Below, piece by piece: positions 35,616-39,058 of a stretch of DNA of 39,058 nt. The stretch is from contig JAVZCK010000019.1 of the NCBI GenBank assembly GCA_038874435.1, forward strand, positions 1 to 39,058. The letters run 5' to 3'. Every line of letters begins with the position of its first letter. The stretch's first letter is position 1. The notes beneath the pieces were generated by a model. It ran no database searches. It was not told the DNA's origin and saw only the letters and a program-made list of their open reading frames with translations. This DNA comes from Thermoplasmata archaeon (GTDB lineage: Archaea; Thermoplasmatota; Thermoplasmata; Lutacidiplasmatales; SKW197). The position numbers and the translations under genes were made by a program.

Positions 35616-36806
35616 CTAAATGCTGGAAATAACACGCTTAAAGCTTTTTACCATGTAATCCAAATCCTCTTCATTGAGATATTGATGACATCCCACATAA
35701 AAACCATTTTTACCGATATATTCTGCATTCGGAAGTTTCCCTTCATATTCTTTCTTCATGTGTAAATATGCTGGCTGCTGGGTAGGGATACACCCAAATA
35801 TAGGGCGGCTTTCAATTCCCTCTGCTTCTAGCAATCTCTGAAATTTAGTTCTAGATACTTTGGTAGTCTCAAGGATAAGGGGATATGCTAAATAACTTAC
35901 CAACGGGTCAAATTTGGGAATCCTTAAAAAATCAGAGTAGTTAGATAGACAGTCATTTAGATATCTGACATTTTCGCTTCTTTTCTTCACAATTTCGTCT
36001 GCCTTTTCTAATTGAACTAAGGCAAGAGCGGGTGCGAATTCCATAAGCTTGAAGTTATACCCGATGATTTCATGCATGAATCTTGGGTCCATTTCTCCGC
36101 TCATTTTGGGACAGGTCCCTTTATTTCGGGTGCATAGTAGACAATCACATGCTCTACCATGAGCCTTTACCTTCCTACATATCCTCCAAAATTCTTCGTT
36201 GTTTGTGGTGATTGCACCCATCTCTCCCGCCTGAATGTTGTGGGCTATGTAAAATGAGAATGTACCACATAGACCTTTTGAACCTGTTCTGCTACCATCA
36301 GGGTATCTAGTTCCATGGGCCTGTGACGAGTCTTCAATCAATGGAATTTTTCTGTCATTTAGGTCGGGGAGTAAATTCGTAACTTCACAATAGTACCCCA
36401 TCAGGTGAACTGGTAGTACGGCTGCGATATCATCACTCCTACTCTCAATTGCTTGTTTAATATTCTCAGTTGTGATGTTAAAATTATCTAGAGAAATATC
36501 TACAAAAAGGGGCGTATACCCTGTCAAAACTATTGAGTTCACGGTTGCAATGTAGGTTACAGGTGTGGTAATAATATATCTTTTTATGTTAAACATATTC
36601 TTTATTGCAGTCAGCGTACAAATTAGTGCAGATGTCCCTGAATTTACTCCAACACAATATTTTGTTCCAATGTAATTTGAAAATCCTTTTTCAAATTGTA
36701 ATAGTTTGTTACCTTCAGATATCCGACCACTATCTATAACTTCCAAGATCGCTTTCCTTTCTTCCTCGCCGATTCTAAAATCTCCCACGGGTATCCATTG
36801 TTTCAT
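35616..36806 (-). CDS. DegT-fold PLP enzyme with His for Lys: probable sugar 3-dehydratase
   Basis: A 396-residue protein of the DegT/DnrJ/EryC1/StrS fold. ATG 36806 is set by GGGGTG at 36813-36818. In aminotransferases of this fold a Lys in S-F-F-x-x-K-x-L-x-x-G-E forms the PLP aldimine; here the segment is SFYIAHNIQAGEMG, with His189 at that position. The same change defines ColD (GDP-4-keto-6-deoxymannose 3-dehydratase) and E1/RfbH, which remove the 3-OH. Next to it, ACDCLLC then C seven residues on (C-x-C-x2-C-x6-C, about 220-232) recalls the [2Fe-2S] region of E1. The start lies 18 bp after the gene for GDP-mannose 4,6-dehydratase, whose product is ColD's substrate. I infer GDP-3,6-dideoxyhexose synthesis. 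Confidence 0.78.
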   Translation of the reverse strand: MKQWIPVGDFRIGEEERKAILEVIDSGRISEGNKLLQFEKGFSNYIGTKYCVGVNSGTSALICTLTAIKNMFNIKRYIITTPVTYIATVNSIVLTGYTPLFVDISLDNFNITTENIKQAIESRSDDIAAVLPVHLMGYYCEVTNLLPDLNDRKIPLIEDSSQAHGTRYPDGSRTGSKGLCGTFSFYIAHNIQAGEMGAITTNNEEFWRICRKVKAHGRACDCLLCTRNKGTCPKMSGEMDPRFMHEIIGYNFKLMEFAPALALVQLEKADEIVKKRSENVRYLNDCLSNYSDFLRIPKFDPLVSYLAYPLILETTKVSRTKFQRLLEAEGIESRPIFGCIPTQQPAYLHMKKEYEGKLPNAEYIGKNGFYVGCHQYLNEEDLDYMVKSFKRVISSI

Positions 36807-36824
36807 GAAGTCCACCCCTTTGCT

Positions 36825-37823
<999 letters not shown>

Positions 37824-37828
<5 letters not shown>

Positions 37829-38879
37829 TCCATTCTCTCAATAGCTTCTGATACAACTGCACATGCGCATGTACACATTTTTCCCAGGTATACTTCCTTG
37901 CCTGCAGAATCCCTCTTCTCCCAATGTCCATTTTCAATGCCTCAAGAATTCCTTCAGCCATCTCTTTGGGGTCATTCTTCACATAAACTGGTACATCCCC
38001 GAGAAATTCTCTATTAAACTCTGTATCTAAAGCCACAACTTTTGCACCGCATGCCATTGCTTCAAGTGGTGGCAATCCCATTCCCTCATAGATACTTGGC
38101 CAGATAAACACATCACATGTGGAATAAACTTTTCTAAGCACATCTACTCCAACAACCCCTGGTTCAATCAATCGCACATTACTTTCTTTTGCTGTTTTCC
38201 TTATTCTCTCGGTCTCCAATGGCCAGTCTGATGGTCCAAATCGCACGAAATTTACATTTTTTCCCATCTCCTGCAAAAACCCCACGGCCTTAACCACAAG
38301 TGGGAAATTTTTCCTCGGGTCGTTGTTGCCCGCCGTAACCAGATTTATCTTCCCTGCTTGGTTCCATTTAGTCGCAACTCTTTCAACAAAAAAATTCTGG
38401 TGATTCACACCCAAAGGTATTACTTTTATTCGCTCATCTGAAATTCCCAATATTCTTTTTGCCTCATTTTTTGAAAATTGACTGATACTTGTCAGCATTC
38501 TTGCTTTCATCAACATCTTTTTCCTGTACTTCCATTCCATTCTAGCACTTGCACTTCCTAAGTATAGTTCTGGAAATCTTAGAGGTGCAAGGTCCAGCAG
38601 TGTGATAAGTCGTGTATTTGGAGTTGCAAGGTAGGCATCAAGTGCATGCACAATCTTAGCTTTAGGATGCTTTAAATATCTCACAGGCCAGATTGTGATA
38701 TAACCGCCGACCTTCTTTTCTCTAATCTTAAGCTCAAACAATGGCTTTATAGAGACGATGGAAACTTCTATCCCCTGTTTTTTTGCAACCGTTGGTAAAT
38801 ATGCTAGAAGATTAGATGCAAATGTTCCGTGTCCCACACCACATTTCCAGTTCTGGGTTATAATCGCTACTTCTTTCAT
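37824..38879 (-). CDS. GT4 family glycosyltransferase (paralogue 2)
   Basis: A 351-residue GT-B fold protein. ATG 38879 is chosen because the peptide then opens MKEVAIITQNW with a first beta strand and GVGHGTFASNLL loop, and a TATA box lies at 38907-38914. The N-terminal acceptor domain has KIVHALDAYLATPNTR; the donor domain has NLVTAGNNDPRKNF, RFGPSDWP, CDVFIWPSIYEGMGLPPLEAMACGAK in sections, with a complete E-x7-E. The protein is clearly paralogous to the one at 34444-35484 (shared PRKNF, RFGP, EPGVV, EFLGD, EALKMDI). Donor and acceptor are unknown; the neighbouring GDP-sugar genes suggest a GDP-linked sugar. Confidence 0.87.
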
Positions 38880-38906
38880 AGTTCGCTCCACATGAAATGC
38901 GAGTGG

Positions 38907-38914
38907 ATATTTAA
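38907..38914 (-). promoter_or_regulatory. TATA box for glycosyltransferase paralogue 2
   Basis: TTAAATAT on the minus strand, predicting a start near 38884, about 5 nt before ATG 38879. Confidence 0.45.
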
Positions 38915-38973
38915 TTATTCTTGGCAGGGCACATGACTTCGGAAAGTTCATAGAAAGTTTGAATAGAAAAAAA

Positions 38974-39009
38974 TCCATCCCCGCTCTAAAATCAACCAGA
39001 GGGGATGGA
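38974..39009. repeat. Inverted repeat with 9-bp arms
   Basis: TCCATCCCC (38974-38982) pairs perfectly with GGGGATGGA (39001-39009) around an 18-nt loop. It lies between two divergent starts; the right arm holds the ribosome site of the putative gene at 39010. It could be a stem that hides that site or an operator. Confidence 0.5.
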
Positions 39010-39058
39010 ATGTCAACACAACAAGTCCATATATCGTCCGAACTAAAAAAATATATCG
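39010..39058 (+). CDS. Start of a putative rightward gene, cut by window edge
   Basis: ATG 39010 follows GGGG at 39001-39004 with 5 nt spacing and opens a frame (MSTQQVHISSELKKYI) that runs to the window end without a stop. Only 16 codons are visible, so no function can be suggested. The divergent layout with the glycosyltransferase makes a real gene plausible, but the evidence is thin. Confidence 0.3.
   Translation, partial: MSTQQVHISSELKKYI

Noticed and set aside
35616-36806. Plain sugar aminotransferase (perosamine synthase type) next to gmd
   Set aside because: The PLP-binding Lys is replaced by His in SFYIAHNIQ, which argues against transamination.

Overview
The window looks archaeal and most resembles a euryarchaeal/Thermoplasmatota-type genome. 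This is inferred from gene content and signals, not from a database match. TATA-like boxes repeatedly sit about 24-28 bp upstream of start codons, so many operon-leading genes appear leaderless or nearly so, while internal genes carry GGTGA/GGAGG ribosome sites. Other archaeal markers are class III (pilin-type) signal peptides on giant surface proteins, a stand-alone Bud32 kinase of KEOPS, an Lhr helicase and an archaeal GlmM/GlmU-like pair. I see no rRNA, tRNA, CRISPR array or transposase.

Left end (1-3350): a small array of paired genes. Each unit is a Trp/Tyr-rich protein with Vps62/DUF946-like sequence signatures, followed by a small protein with one N-terminal membrane anchor. Unit 1 is complete except for its 5' end, unit 2 has lost the N-terminal part of its large gene, and only a 5' scrap of a third copy remains. 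A 109-bp stretch of that scrap is identical to unit 1.

Surface-protein operon (3463-15482): two consecutive, overlapping genes encode proteins of about 2130 and 1865 residues. Both have a pilin-like N-terminus, CARDB-like domains, two 'VLLVDDD' Rossmann-like domains and two C-terminal MAM/jellyroll-like domains. They share one scaffold but differ in the middle: the first has an unrecognised beta-rich block of about 530 residues and the second has a von Willebrand A domain. The last 330 bp or so of the shared region are nearly identical, which suggests gene conversion.

Housekeeping block (15395-29972): a DUF1611 protein points left. Divergent from it is a four-gene operon: an acidic membrane protein with a zinc ribbon, an UlaG-like metallo-beta-lactamase fold protein, a nitroreductase and an XTP/dITP pyrophosphatase. 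A bacterial-length Lhr helicase follows. A leftward operon glmM-glmU-bud32-acyl-CoA ligase converges on it. Carbamate kinase is divergent from glmM and shares a TATA region with it; it seems to need a non-canonical ATT start codon.

Right end (29974-39058): a 1473-residue exported protein with twelve Kelch repeats, eight fibronectin III domains and a C-terminal membrane anchor. It is followed by a leftward sugar cluster: two paralogous GT4-type glycosyltransferases flanking GDP-mannose 4,6-dehydratase and a DegT-fold enzyme. That enzyme has His in place of the PLP-binding Lys, the hallmark of ColD/E1-type 3-dehydratases. With glmM/glmU, these genes suggest synthesis of UDP-GlcNAc and a GDP-dideoxy-sugar for surface glycans, whose targets could include the large, sequon-rich surface proteins encoded here.
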